From positions 11,723,770 to 11,787,769 of the forward strand of contig NC_080070.1 in assembly GCF_949987535.1 (NCBI RefSeq): a DNA stretch of 64,000 nt, written 5' to 3'. This stretch comes from Balaenoptera acutorostrata (taxonomy: Eukaryota; Chordata; Mammalia; Artiodactyla; Balaenopteridae). The position numbers and the translations under genes are program-made. Positions 1-12,367 of this stretch are shown one piece after another. The notes under the pieces are model-generated. The model did not search any database, was not told the DNA's origin, and saw nothing but the letters and a program-made list of their open reading frames with translations. Numbering within the stretch: the first letter of the stretch is position 1; every line of letters begins with the position of its first letter.

Positions 1-593
1 AAAACAAATGTCGTATATTAACGCATGTATGTGGAACCTAGAAAAATGGTACAGATGAACCGGTTTGCAGGGCAGAAAGTGAGACACAGATGTAGAGAAC
101 AAATGTATGGACACCAAGGGGGGAAAGCAGCAGGGGGGTGGGGGTCGTGGGATGAATTGGGAGATTGGGATTGACATGTATACACTGATGTGTATAAAAT
201 AGATAACTAATAAGAACCTGCTGTAAGGCTTCCCTAGTGGCACAGTGGTTAAGAATCTGCCTGCCAATGCAGGGGACACGGGTTTGAGCCCTGGTCCAGG
301 AAGATCCCATATGCCACGGAGCAACTAAGCCCACGAGCCACAACTACTGAGCCTGCGCTCTAGAGCCCATGAACCACAACTACTGAGCCCACGTGACATA
401 ACTACTGCAGCCCGCGTGCCTAGAGCCCGTGCTCCACAACAAGAGAAGCCACCACATAACTACAGAAAGCCCGCACGGAGCAACGAAGACCCAGTGCAAC
501 CAAAAATAAAATAAAATAAAATTAATTAATTAAAAAAAGAACCTGCTGTATAAAAAATAAATAAAATAAAATTCAAAAATTCAAAAAAAAAAG
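1..593 (+). mobile_element. Young L1 LINE, 3' end (split by a SINE)
   Basis: This is the 3' untranslated end of an L1 that begins outside the window. It closely matches, in opposite orientation, the 3' end of the long L1 at 30-36 kb: both share the block around a cytosine-poor stretch, 'gggatgaattgggagattggg' style text near 150-175, and the terminal 'aacctgctgtata'. A CHR SINE interrupts it at 226-536. An A-rich tail runs from about 551 to 593. No coding part is present. Confidence 0.8.
226..536 (+). mobile_element. CHR-type tRNA-derived SINE
   Basis: The head begins 'ggcttccctagtggcacag' and carries RNA polymerase III box A and box B-like blocks (the B box is slightly changed, 'ggtttgagccc'). 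The tail is an AAAT/TTAAT-rich stretch. It sits inside the L1 3' end and is flanked by a perfect 14-bp target-site duplication, 'aagaacctgctgta', at 212-225 and 537-550. It therefore inserted after the L1. Confidence 0.93.
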
Positions 594-682
594 AATGTGT
601 GTATGTGTGTAACTGAGTCACTTTGCTGTACAACAGAGATTGGCACAACATTGTAAATCAACTACACTTCAGTAAAAAAAAA
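594..682 (+). mobile_element. Older L1 3' terminus
   Basis: The text 'aactgagtcactttgctgta' followed by 'cattgtaaatcaactacact' and an A-run is a typical L1 3' terminus of another subfamily. It lies beyond the A-tail of the younger L1, which probably inserted into it. An alternative is that both are one element with an internal A-rich tract. Confidence 0.6.
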
Positions 683-951
683 GGTAATAATAAAATATGG
701 AAACAGAATGCAGTGCTAAAACTGGCCTGAACTCTTACAAAAAGTAATCAGACAAAAAGGCTGAGTATGGGGCACAGAATACTCTTCTATATTAAAAGAG
801 ACTAAAAAGACCTAACAACCAAACATGTGAACCTTGCCTCCTGAACTGAAATAAAAAATGCTGTAAAGACATTCTTGAGACCAGTAGGGATGACATGACT
901 GAATGGCTGTTTACTTCCTTCGATGTGATGTGGTGCTCTAATGGTGTAGAG

Positions 952-1052
952 TGGGGTCTCTCAGTCTCAACACTCTGGAGACAGATAATTCTCTCTTCTG
1001 GGACTTTAGCAGCATTTCTGGCCCCTGCCCACTAGGTGTCAGGAGCACCACA
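952..1052 (+). mobile_element. MER5-like hAT transposon fragment
   Basis: The stretch from the 'gataattctctcttctggga' part through 'tagcagcatttctggccc' and 'cccactaggtgtcaggagca' reads like the middle of a MER5A-type nonautonomous hAT-Charlie element. It is only a fragment with no visible terminal repeats. The match is to remembered consensus text. Confidence 0.6.
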
Positions 1053-1124
1053 CCTGTTCAGGTGCAAGAAGCTGAAAAGTCAGTGCCGGTTTAGAATTAG
1101 GAATGACGGTTGCATCACACCATG

Positions 1125-1214
1125 AATTTACTAAAGAAACACCTTAAAATGTTTAAATAGTGAATTTTATGTTATGTGAATTTTTTCTCAATAAAAAATG
1201 TAAAAAAAAAAAAG
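1125..1214 (+). mobile_element. Old L1 3' terminus
   Basis: The text 'cttaaaatgtttaaatagtg' through 'ttctcaataaaaaatgtaaa' plus an A-run is the form of an ancient L1 3' end with its polyadenylation signal. The rest of 683-1634 is A/T-rich DNA in which I see no gene. Confidence 0.55.
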
Positions 1215-1634
1215 AATTTAGGAAAAACATAGTGATGTAGCAAAAGGAGATGAAATATGGAAATATAAAGCTTAAAATAGAAATGAAAAACTATGGAAAA
1301 AACACCAGAAATGAAGTTGAAATTGGAATGGGGAAAAGAGAATAGAGACACTGCTGGAAACACACTAAGGAAATTGAGCATAAAAATAATAAAAGCAGCA
1401 TAACCAAATTGAAATAGAGAGTTAAATTGAATTAGGAAAATAAAAGATATGAAAGTTAGGCATAGGAGACAATGCATTCATTTTCTAAAATATCTAAATC
1501 ATAAAATACAAGTATTTAAAAATACAGTTCAAGAAAATTTTTGTGAAGTAAAAAAATAAATGAATCTAGAAACTGAAAAGACAAACTTTGTCCCTGGTAA
1601 ATTGACACAGAATGGTCATATAAGAATATATCTT

Positions 1635-1942
1635 GGGGCTTCCCTGGTGGCGCAGTGGTTGAGAGTCTGCCTGCCAATGCAGGGGACACAGGTTCGAGCC
1701 CTGGTCTGGGAAGATCCCACATGCCGCAGAGCGGCTGGGCCCGTGAGCCACAATTACTGAGCCTGCGCGTTTGGAGCCTGTGCTCCACAACAAGAGAGGC
1801 CGCGACAGTGAGAGGCCTGCGCACCGCAATGAGGAGTGGCCCCCGCTTGCCACAACTAGAGAAAGCCCTCACACAGAAACGAAGACCCAACACAGCCATA
1901 AATAAAATAAATAAATAAATAAATAAAATTTAAAAAAAAAAA
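1635..1942 (+). mobile_element. CHR-type tRNA-derived SINE
   Basis: A complete SINE with box A (tggcgcagtgg), box B (ggttcgagccc), a body and an (AAAT)n/A tail. A perfect 13-bp target-site duplication, 'aagaatatatctt', lies at 1622-1634 and 1943-1955. Several apparent open frames on both strands here are SINE sequence, not genes. Confidence 0.95.
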
Positions 1943-1959
1943 AAGAATATATCTTAGTA

Positions 1960-4010
1960 ATGTTACTAGATTAAAAACATAAAGAATCATGTGGTTAGCG
2001 AGCGGAAAAAACTACTTATAAAGCAAAAAAAAAAAAAAATTCCATCTGGACTTACACATTTCTATAGCAAATTTCAATGCTAAAGTTTGTGAAGCAACAC
2101 CTACACAATCCTTCAGGAAAGAAGGAATCAACCAAGTTATATACCCAGCCAAACGGTTATACAAACACAAAGCACAGTGTAGAACATGAAAAAAATCCAA
2201 AGAATATCAGTCCTAGAAAATCTATGGCAAAAGAATTGGCAGTGAGAATTGAAGCGTTTTAATTGTAGACTATGATGAATATAATTATGAGGATTAAGGT
2301 GATAGAGCAAAATTCAAATGCTTAAAACATGCCCTGACAATGCAGAAACAAATATAAGTAACAAAAGTTGACAGGAAAGAAGGAGAGGCGTTCTGTAACC
2401 CTGACTTCCTCATCTTTAGTATCTAGGAACAAAAATATTTGACTTAAATAAAAAAACCAGGTGATTTATAAGTACATTTAGTTGATGACAGTAATAACCA
2501 AGAATGATAAGATCAACTAAATGTAGGTGGAAGAAAAGAGAGAAAGAAAGAAGGATAAAGAGTAAGTACTCAGAGAAATTTCATTATTGCCCACAGTAGG
2601 TAATTATTACCTGTGGTAGATAATTAAATTTAATGTAAAAACATAGAAAATTAAGGATGTTATACAAAGTTATAGATATAAAACATAACCTCTAGAATGA
2701 AACCACAGTTTTCCTAATTATTAATAGACGTGTGCATGACAAAAATAAAATATACAACATAGTTTTTCAAGGCTATAAACCCATCAAGTTTAACATAAAA
2801 TTAGATGATAGAATCCATACCAAACATTTTAGTCACAACAATAAATGTAAAGAGACTTAAACTCACCTACCAAAAAAAACTTAGAGACTAGATAAGAAAA
2901 ACAAAGTTCAAGTCTATGCTGTTCACAAGAAACATAGGCAAAGCAGAGATTCAGAATATTTAGAAAGAAAAGTGTGGATAATGGCAAATGGGGCAAATAC
3001 AAACACAAGTAAAGCATGAGTTGTAATCTCAATATCAGAGGAAGCTTAATACAGACCAAAAAAAAGCATAAATCATATAAGGGCACTCATAACACCAAGC
3101 AATGTAATTAACACAGAAGATACAATAGTTATACTGATGTAACTTCAAATGAAATAAGGTCAACCTTCACAAAGCAAAAACTACAAGTGATTTAAGGAGA
3201 AATAGAAAAACAGAAGCGGTAGGAGATATTAGTTCACCTTTCTCAGTCCCTATCAGATCACTGAAAAAATTAAGATATGGAGGATTAAAAATAGCATAAT
3301 CAATAAAGTACATCATATTAATATTGCACAGACTCTATCCTGAAAAAAATGAGTCTTCTTTCCAAATGCCAATAGAACACTCACATGCACACATACACAC
3401 AAAGGTCACATATCAAGGCTTAAAGAAAACTAATTTCAAAAATTAGAACTAATACAGACATTATTTTCTAAACACAATCCAAAAAAATATAGAATACTAG
3501 TAAGAAAACTAAACATCCATGGTCTCTTAAAAATTAACACAACATGTAAACACTATGTCAAAGAAACTTTAAAGAATTGCTTAGTGATGCAAAAACCTGA
3601 TCAAATGGAAAAACTTTTATGTTCTTGAATAGGAAGTCTGAGCATTATAAATATGTCAATTCCCCTAAGCAATTCAATAAATATAATGCAATTCCAAAGT
3701 AGCAACAGGATTTTTAAATTAGATAGGACATGCTAAAATCATACGGAAAACTAAAAAGCATGAACAACTGGCAAAATTTTATAAAAGAAGAGTCATAAGG
3801 AAGACTAAACTTTTTCTATTTTCAAACTTCGTAAGATTACAGTAATCAAACAGTGTGTTACTGGTGCATGAGTAGAGAGATACATGAATGGATCAGAATA
3901 AAAAGACCATAAATAGACAAATGTATATTGGAATTTTATGATGAAAATGGCATCTCAAATCAGTGATGCAAAGTACAATAAACGTACTAAAACCTCATCA
4001 AAACACAACA
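1960..4010 (+). mobile_element. Old, heavily decayed L1/HAL1-type LINE
   Basis: A-rich sequence with L1-like text in order: an ORF1-like or 5' portion near 2050-2250, reverse-transcriptase-gene text around 2770-3120, and the 'caattcccctaagcaattca' to 'gaaaactaaaaagcatgaac' stretch near 3655-3765 that matches the C-terminal part of ORF2. No frame stays open. The exact subfamily and boundaries cannot be set by eye. Confidence 0.5.
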
Positions 4011-5154
4011 CAAATTCAACCTCTTCTAAAAACTACTTTTTATTCACTTCACTCTTAGCACATATTTCTTATTCTTCTGAATTCTTATAGAAACTTCTGT
4101 CCGGATATTTCATTAAGTATTTTAACTCATATTGAATAATTTAAATATTTCATTGTCATCTTTAACATATTAATGTCTATTTCCTGTGCTGGCGGTAAAT
4201 TATGTGAGGTCATGAACCATGCTTTATAATTCTTAATATCCCGTCTAACAGTTCATTTCACATAAGTGCTCAGCTTTTTGCAGACCATGAGAAACTTCTT
4301 AAACTTTCAAAATCTCAGTTTAGTAATTTGTATAATGAATTATACAGATTATATAGACCAGATGACCTTCAAGGCCTGTCTCAGTACTAACTCTCCAATG
4401 CCAATTTAATCGTTGAGTATTACTCATATTTGCCACTAGATGGCACTGACACCAAATAAACACTGCTTGAGAAAAATGACTTTTTTTTATTGAGTTGTAA
4501 AAGTAAATAATCAGAATAGGTAGCCTATTATGCATACCAGTTATAATTTGTGAAAAATCAATTACAGAGAATCATAGAATTTTTTCTACTTTTTTAAATG
4601 GACAGTTACTTGCTAATAAACAACGAGTATCCTCAAAACACACATTTTTTGCAGTAATGTTTGTGAAATCAACCGAAAATACCTTGTTAAACAAATGCTT
4701 GCTGAGTTCCTACTCTGAACACAACAATATGATGGTTGTTTGAGACTACACAAAGGTAAATCATGCGTGGATGCTCCTATAAAGAAAATGAAATATATAC
4801 AATTTTTTTTTTGAAATATATACAATTTTAAAAAACAAAATGCAACTTGAAAATGAGTTTATTCAGAGGCTGCAGATATTACTTTCAGGTCAGAAATCAG
4901 CACTGGTCTTCATGGGGAATGGGGCATTTTATTTTGGGTTTATGGGCTCAATTTGTTGTGTCACATAAAAAAAAGCTTGTTAAAGCAGATAGTAGAGGAT
5001 ATTGAATATAAAACAAAGGTCTTTGGACTTTATTCATAGACAATGAGATAAAATTGAAGACTTTTCCACACAGAGTTTCATGATCATAGATACGTTTAAA
5101 AGTTATGACTTCCTGACTGAAAGTGAGGGGATGAAAAAGGTATTTCATTCAAGA
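4011..5154. other. Intergenic, no gene seen
   Basis: A/T-rich noncoding DNA. The open frames here are short and have no recognisable domain. I see no repeat I can name with confidence. Confidence 0.5.
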
Positions 5155-7063
5155 GAGCAGGGGTAGCAATACTCACATCAGACAAAACAGACATTAAAAC
5201 AAAGACTATAACAAAAGACAAAGAAGGGCATCATATAATGATAAAGGGACCACTACAGGAGGATATTACACTTGTTAACATATATGCACCAAATACAGGG
5301 GCAGCTAAATATCTAAAGCAAATATTAACAGATATAAAGGGAGAAATTGACAAAAATACAATAATAGTAGGAGACTTTAACACCCCACCAACATCAATAG
5401 ACAGATCATCCAGACAGAAAATCAAAGAGCAAACAGTGGTCTTAAATGATACAATAGACCAGTTGGACTTAATAGATATCTACAGGCCATTCCACTCAAA
5501 AATGGCAGAATACACATTCTTTTCAGGTGCACATAGAACCTTCTCCAAGATAGATCACATGCTAGGCCACAAAATACATCTCAACAAATTTAAGAAAATA
5601 GACTATACTCTAAAGCTATAGTAACCAAAACATCATGGTACTGGTACATAAATCAATGAAACAGAATAGAGAGCCCAGAAATAAACCCACAAAGTAATGG
5701 TCAATTAATATACAAAAAAGGAGACAAGAATATATGGAGAAAAGACAGTCTTCAATAAGTGGTACTGGGAAAACTGGATAGCTACATGTAAAAGAATAAG
5801 ATTTGAATATTTCCTCATTCCACATACAAAAATAAACTCAAATTGGATTAAAGTTCTAAATTTAAGACCTGAAACCATAAAACTCCTAGAAGAGAACATA
5901 GGCAGAACACTCTTTGACATAAATCACAGCAATATTTTTTGTAGATCTGCCTCCTAATCCAAAAGAGATAAAAGCAAAAATAAGGAAATGAGACCTCAGT
6001 AAATTTAAAAGCTTTTGCACAGCCATGGAAACCACTGACAAAATAAAAATGCATCTACTGATGGGAGAAAATATTTGCAAATGATATGACCAATAAGGGG
6101 TTAATATCCAAAATATAAAAACAGCTCATATAACTTGGTATCAAAAAACCCAAACAAACCAATTAAAAATCGGGCAGAAGCCTGAACAGACATTTTTCTG
6201 TAGAAAAGATATAAAGATGACCAACAGGCACATGAAAAGATACTCAAACATTGCTAATCATCAGAGAAATGCAAATCAAAACAACAGATATCACCTCATA
6301 CCTGTCAAAATGGCCATGATCAAATAGGAAACAAATGACAAGTGTTGGCAAATATGTGTAGAAAAAGGAATCCTTGTTGTATACCATTGGTGGGATTGTA
6401 AATTGGTGCAGCCACTATGCAAAACAGTATGGAGCTTCCTCAGAAAACTAAAAATAGAACAACCATATGACCAGAAGAAAATGAAAACTAATTCAAAAAG
6501 ATACATGCACCCAAATGATCATAGCAGCATTATTTATAATAGCCAAGATACAGAAGCAATGTCAGTGTCCATCAAAAGATGAATGGATAAAGAAGATGTG
6601 GTACATATATACAATGGAATAGTACTCAACCACAAAAAAAGAATGGAATTCTGCCATTTGCAACAATGTGGATAAACGTACAGAGTATTATGCTTAGTGA
6701 AATAAGTCAGACAGAGAAAGACAAATACACTGTGTTGTCACTTATATGTAGAATCTAAAAAATAAAACAAATGAACGTGTATAACAAAATTAAGACAGAC
6801 TCACAGATACAGAGAACAAACTAGTGGTTACCACTGTGGAGAGGGAAGGGGGGGTGGGGCAAGATAGGGGAATGGGATTAAGAGATACAAACTACTATGT
6901 ATAAAATAAATAAGCAACAAGGATATATTATTGTACAGCACAGGGAAATATAACCACTATGTTGTAATAACTTTAAATGGAGTATAATCTATAAAAATAC
7001 TGAACCACTATGTTTTACACCTAAAACTAGTATAGTGAGCCAACTATACTTCAGTTTAAAAAA
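5155..7063 (+). mobile_element. L1 LINE copy with internal deletion
   Basis: Positions 5155-5604 are the ORF2 endonuclease region. Its translated text includes INIYAPNTG, VGDFNT with the catalytic Asp, and IDHMLGHK. The sequence then jumps at about 5605 directly to the C-terminal part of ORF2 (text equivalent to 'tacaaagctacagtaatcaag' in the other L1 copies). It continues through the C-terminus and 3' UTR to an A-rich end near 7063. The reverse transcriptase core is missing. It may be one element with a deletion or two abutting fragments. Confidence 0.75.
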
Positions 7064-7074
7064 AGTTATATCTG

Positions 7075-7525
7075 CTCACATAAAGACTACATGATCTCAC
7101 TGATACATGGAATCTAAAATAGCCAAATTCATAGAAGCAGAGAGTAGAATGGTGTTTGACAGGGCTGATGGAAGGGGCAAGGGGGATGATCAAAGTGTAC
7201 AAAGGTTCAGTTATGCAAGAAAAATAAGTTCTGAAGATCTACTACAGAACAGAGTGCTTAGAGCTAACAATACTGCATTGTATACTTAAAATTCTTCTAA
7301 TAGGATAGATCTATACTAAGTGCTCTTACTAAAAAATAACAATAATTAATAATAACAACAAAAAGGGGGTGGGAGGAAACATTGGGAGGTGATGGTTATT
7401 ATGTCATGGCCTTGATGGTGGTGATATACTTACAGGTGTACACAGCCCCAGACGCATCAAGCTGAGTATATTAAATACACACAGCTTTTACATGTCAATT
7501 ATACCTCAATAAAGCAATTTTTATA
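7075..7525 (+). mobile_element. Old L1 3' end
   Basis: The text 'atggaatctaaaatagccaa' near 7107 and the end 'caattatacctcaataaagc' near 7496-7515 mark an ancient L1 3' UTR that follows the previous copy. Confidence 0.6.
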
Positions 7526-8192
7526 AAAGATACATCTGCTGGTGGTGTGGTTATTTGATGAGAATAAGAGAAAGGAAATAGGGCTACTGGTTGAAGGGAT
7601 ATGACAGTACGTTCTTGTGAGAGATTTTGATGGCTTAGAGCTGAATGATGGCAACAGTGATGAGGGGTATAGGCCATCAGGGAACATAGTAAGGGATGGA
7701 CTGAAGTGGAGAGCAAGGAAAATGAGAACAAAGATAATAACTGGTAATAACTGGAGAAAATGAGTCAGTTTTATTTTTAAGAGTTACGACGATATTAAAG
7801 TGATTAATTTGAACATCCTGAGTTTTAGAAGCTGACACTACAGTTTCTCTCTCCACAAATCCAGTGTTTTTTTCTGCTCAGCGACAGCAACAGCTTCCCA
7901 TTTCTGTTTCTGCAGCATGCTACATGCTCGCTGATGATTTAAAAAGCTACTAGATCTGCTGAGTAAGCATTATGATTGTAGCATCATCTAAAGCAAACAC
8001 TCAGAGCCAGGTCTTTCTTGAGTCTGTTAGTAATAGCCACAGAATTGTGTACATCTTTAGGATTCTTCTCATAAGGAAACTTTTCAAGACATTTACAGTA
8101 GTATTAGAGAAATACCCTGTATAAACTTCTTAGTTCCTTTCCTTTTACTCAGAAGCACAAACTCTCCCTTAATTCAGTTCAGGTTAGATTAA
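7526..8192. other. Intergenic, no gene seen
   Basis: Unremarkable noncoding sequence. A short open frame on the minus strand near 7495-7731 has no recognisable domain. Confidence 0.4.
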
Positions 8193-8690
8193 CACTGTTA
8201 ATCAGGCATCAACTATATGCCAGGGGCCGTGTTAGACTCTAGGGAGACAAAGATGAATAAGACAAGTTCCTGTTCCTTTGATATCAGGAAAGAGAATGCA
8301 GGACAGCTGATAGTGCCTCAGACAGAAAGGGGAGGTAAGGTTCCTGAAAGAGGTGATACCTAAATTGAGTTAAAAGAATGAAAAAACAAAAACAACCCAT
8401 CACATAACTGGAGATGGCAGGATGTTTTAAGCTCAGGAAATAGCCTGAACAAGACAGGGATGCCTAAAACAGCATGTTGTGCTTATAAACTACAAGAAGT
8501 TTGAGACCAAAAGTGTCAGGTGGGAATATCTGACACTGATGCTGGAGAAGGAGGTGCCGAGGTGGGAAGCATGGGCAGGAACACAGCAGAGAGCTTTACG
8601 ACCCAGCTAAGGACCTCGTCTTCGTAGGTGTTGAAGAGAAACAATGAAGTGTTTTAAAGAGGAGTGTGACAGGAGCACAGTAGCATTTTC
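8193..8690 (+). repeat. Old interspersed repeat, family not named
   Basis: Begins with text like 'catcaactatatgccagggg' and 'gagacaaagatgaataagac' and runs into 'ggagtgtgacaggagcacag'. The same kind of text recurs in this window at about 21960-22370, 22820-23215, 46440-47165 and 48400-49310, always on the plus strand. I recognise it as a widespread old mammalian repeat but cannot assign a family with confidence. Confidence 0.5.
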
Positions 8691-9965
8691 ATTTAGGGGG
8701 GAGTTATTTTATCTTGGAAACAGGCAATACAGCATTTATTAAGCAGAAAAACAGTAGAAAATATGAGGTAAGTAAAAAAAGGAAAAGGAGGACCAGAGGG
8801 AGGAGGACGAGACACAAAAATCTTGCAGTGCATCCACTCCTAGACAAACACTTCTTCTATTTTGCATCTGTATCTCTAGATTTTTTTCTTTTTAGATTAT
8901 TATTGTCCACATGGCCTCAGCCCACCATGGGGACATTTCAGTGTCTCAGACTAATCATGAATCAAAAGAGAAACACTCCAAATGTCAAATATGTTTTATG
9001 TAGAGTTATAATAACTGCTTTAGTATGCTCTCAGTTCTGAGCCCTACCGTTACCATGACAACCTTCACAGCAAAAGGCAAGGTTGATGAAGTTGTTCTGA
9101 TCTAGAAGCTTTGCCTTGCTATTTGATGCTTTAGATTTTTTAATACCAAATAAACCACATCCTTTGTGCATACTCTGTTATACATTAGAAACATTAATTT
9201 ACCTAAATTTCATATTTCAATATAACTTGTTTACCCTATGTATACACTTATGGGGTCATAACCAGCCCAATCCACGGAGGCTTCTGGGCCTCAGAAGAAT
9301 CTGTCAATAAACAAAAGGGAAAAAGGAAAATCATACTTTGCCATTCATTGTTATTCTGCCTTGGTGTAATATCACTAGTACAGAATGTAGGAAGCAGGTT
9401 AAAGAAATAGCTGCCTAGTTCTCTCAAACTATATTGGGCTATTAAACCTTCATTTGATTAATATTTGACCCATCTACTCTCATCTCTGCAGCCTGAAAAT
9501 TATTAATGCTTCCTCCTTTTATCTCTTTTCATAAAAGTATACATATGCCATATATTCGTGTATTTTATGAGATCACACTGTACATCATTTTTGTAATTGC
9601 TTATTTGCAAACTATTTTTTACCCAATAGTATACTACGAGCCACTTGCCATGTCATTTTTTTTAGCTACAATATTTTCCATCACAAGGACATTTTTCTCT
9701 ATCCAACTATATTTTTTAACATGCTGGGGTTTTCTTTATTCATTTTTTTCTATTATAAACAACATTGCAATGAGCATCTCCTTAATTATTCCCACATGTA
9801 TGCATTTCCTTAGTATAAATGTCTAAATTGGAATTATTATACTACAAGTTTTACTTTACTCCGAGCATTATTAGCCTTCTCCACATAACATGCCACTCTA
9901 ATTCTCACTACAAGCGGCTAAACTCAGTATGTGTTTTGCCTATAAAACTCTGTCCCAAACAGAAA
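8691..9965. other. Intergenic; possible ancient antisense LINE at 9490-9850
   Basis: No gene seen. The stretch 9490-9850, with 'ttctattataaacaacattg' and 'caatgagcatctcc', resembles the reverse complement of a LINE 3' region, but it is too diverged to assign. The 108-residue open frame at 8714-9040 is low complexity at its start and matches nothing I know. Confidence 0.35.
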
Positions 9966-10195
9966 TAAAAATAATCCTTTACTGAACACTTACTCTGTGC
10001 TGAACACTAAATTAATTACTTTACCTGTATTCACTTATCTTCAAACCAATGCAATGGAGCAGGTACAGTTATTAGCCTCATTTTACAAATGAAGAAACTG
10101 AGGCACAGAAAGATTAAACTTGCCCAAGTTTACACAGCAGGAACTAGTTTCAAAGTAGGTAGTGTGGCCCCAGAACCTGTGCTTTTCAGTCACTG
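9966..10195 (+). repeat. MIR SINE
   Basis: Core text 'attttacaaatgaagaaact' followed by 'gaggcacagaaagattaa' and 'cttgcccaagtttacacagc' is the conserved MIR core, preceded by the 'tgaacacttactctgtgctg' head. Confidence 0.85.
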
Positions 10196-10284
10196 CACTT
10201 TATTTGTCATGACTAGCTACTTCTCATCATTCAGGCTTTGTGTAAAATGTTACCTCCTCATAGGCCTTCCTAGACCACTGTTAC

Positions 10285-11095
10285 TAAAGTATTCCATCAT
10301 CAAAAAGTCTACAAATAATAAATACTGGAGAGGGTGTGAAGAAAAAGGAACCCTCCTACACTGTTAGTGGGAATGTAAACTGGTGCAGCCACTATGGAGA
10401 ACAGTATGGAGGTTTCTTAAAAAACTAAAAATAGAGCTACTATACAATCCAGCAATTCCACTCATGGGTATATACCTGGAGAAAACCATAGTTCAAAAAG
10501 ATACATGCACCCCAGTGCTCACTGCAGCACTATTTACAACAGCCAAGACATGGATACAATCTAAATGTCTATCAACAGATGAATGGGTAAAGAAAATGTG
10601 GTATATATACACGATGGAATATTACTCAGCCATAAGAAAGAATGAAATAATGCCATTTGCAGCAACATGGATGGACCTAGAGATTATCATACTAAGCGAA
10701 GTAAGTCAGACAGAGAAAGACAAATATCATATGATGCTGCTTATATGTGGAATCTAAAAAGAATGATACAAATGAACTTATATGCAAAATAGAACAGACC
10801 CACAGACATAGAAAACAAACTTATGGTTACCAAAGGGGAAAGGAAGGGTGGGGGATAAATTAGGAGTTTGGGATTAACACATACGCACTACTATACATAA
10901 AATAGATAACCAACAAGGACCTACTGTATAGCACAGGGAACTATACTCAATATTTTATAATAACCTATAATGGAAAATAATCTGAAAAAAAGATATATAT
11001 GTATGTATAACTGAATCACTTTTCTGTACACCTGAAACTAACACAACATTGTAAATCAATTACACTTCAATAAAAGAATAAAATAAAATAAACTA
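10285..11095 (+). mobile_element. 5'-truncated L1, 3' end
   Basis: Begins in the C-terminal part of ORF2 (text equivalent to 'catcaaaaagtctacaaata'). The translated text in 10383-10757 includes a WMDLE motif and ends LICGI, the usual ORF2 C-terminus. The 3' UTR follows, closing with 'ttacacttcaataaaagaat' and an (AAAAT)n tail. It is a retrotransposon fragment, not a host gene. Confidence 0.85.
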
Positions 11096-11890
11096 TTTCC
11101 TAGCCACATGCTATTATCATGTTGCTTATTTACCACTCGCCCTGCCTCGCCCCACTGCCCCACATCTAGTCTCCAACAAATAAATAATGAACATGTGCCA
11201 ACATTCATTTAACCTGTTAGTAAGAAGCAGGAAGACAAAATAAATTGTCCCAACAGCATTAAGGAACAGAACTTTACACAGTCAGCCAGGAAAGGAATAC
11301 CAACATAAGATTACTGAATTAGATATAAGCCTGGTGAACTTTTCACAGCCCAATAAACCAAATCAACTTTGGTTCAACTTTTCTAAAGAGGCTGAAGAAT
11401 TATAACATCTTGTCAATGTCTGCAGGTTAACCGATAACTATATAGGGCTTTAAATTCTGCACCTTTGTCTGTTGTAAATTGTTGGTCAAATGTACGGCAA
11501 CATTCCCCAAGAAAGCTCCATTAGTATCAAACAGGCTTATTAAAAAAGGCTTTGGCATAATATCAAAAAGTCAAGAAATTGTCATTCTGCCTTTTTTCCA
11601 AGTTTGAAAACATTTTTAAAAAAAAGAACAAGAGCTCTATTCTTCCTATACAGAGAGGATTGCTTATTGGCTTGTCATCTTGGACCTGGAGCTCAATGTA
11701 GCACCCATGAGAATTGGGTTGTCTCCATTTAGCAATAGAGGGGAGTGATGGGGGAGGATTTTTTTGGTAAGCATGAGCATCTTAGAAAGTTTATCTTAGG
11801 AAATAAGGTATATGGGGGTTCTAGGCAACCAAAATGGAGTAACGTAGTGGGCATTTGCAGTTCTGAGCAGCCAAACTCAAATTGCTCCCT
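11096..11890. other. Intergenic, no gene seen
   Basis: Apparently unique noncoding sequence. The overlapping open frames near 11730-12070 on both strands have no recognisable domain and cross the hairpin repeat. Confidence 0.4.
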
Positions 11891-11953
11891 TGTCTTGATA
11901 ACAAAAAGATTTCTTTTTGTTATCAAGGCAGATTTCTTTTTGTTATCAAGACA
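11891..11953. repeat. Nested hairpin and tandem repeat
   Basis: The 18-mer 'tgtcttgataacaaaaag' at 11891-11908 has its exact reverse complement at 11936-11953. The inner 15 bases (11894-11908) also pair exactly with 11913-11927 across a 4-base loop. This arises because 'agatttctttttgttatcaag'-type text (21 bases, 11907-11927) is repeated at 11930-11950 with a 23-base period. The origin is unknown. Confidence 0.9.
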
Positions 11954-12089
11954 GATTTCTTCTGTCTGTAATGATCTTTGCCCAGTTAGTCACATGTCTT
12001 GCTCCTTCAGCTTCTTCACATATTTGCTCCAATGTCACTTCCTCAGTGAGGATTTTCTGGAACCTCGTATTTAAAATTTCAAATCTTGG

Positions 12090-12350
12090 GCTTCCCTGGT
12101 GGCGCAGTGGTTAAGAGTCTGCTTGCCAATGCAGGGGACACGGGTTCGAGCCCTGGTCCGGGAGGATCCCACATGCCGCAGAGTGGCTAGGCCTTTGCGC
12201 CACAACTACTGAGCCTGCGCTCTAGAGCCCGTGACCCACAACTACTGAGGACCGCGCACCTGGAGCCCATGCTCCGCTACGGGAGAGGCCACCACAGTGA
12301 GAAGCCTGTGCACCACAACAAAGACCCAACACAGCCAAAAATAAATAAAT
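12090..12350 (+). mobile_element. CHR-type tRNA-derived SINE
   Basis: Complete SINE head with boxes A and B and an (AAAT)n tail. The 17-bp target-site duplication 'aaaatttcaaatcttgg' lies at 12073-12089 and 12351-12367. A third copy of the first 14 bases occurs at 12542-12555, marking a nested insertion. Confidence 0.95.
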
Positions 12351-12367
12351 AAAATTTCAAATCTTGG

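Noticed and set aside
1635..1710. tRNA gene
   Set aside because: Box A and box B are present in all seven SINE heads, but the flanking duplications and tails show tRNA-derived SINEs, not tRNA genes.
1516..1918. Several overlapping 60-127 residue open frames on both strands
   Set aside because: All fall in a CHR SINE and its tail; the same translations recur at 13.4, 17.8, 28.6 and 37.4 kb.
8714..9040. 108-residue open frame with a Lys/Arg-rich start
   Set aside because: Low-complexity AG-rich start, no recognisable domain, no splice or promoter support visible.
10383..10757. 124-residue open frame as a host gene
   Set aside because: It is the C-terminus of L1 ORF2; nearly the same protein text occurs at 21232-21594, 28104-28355 and 30238-30480.
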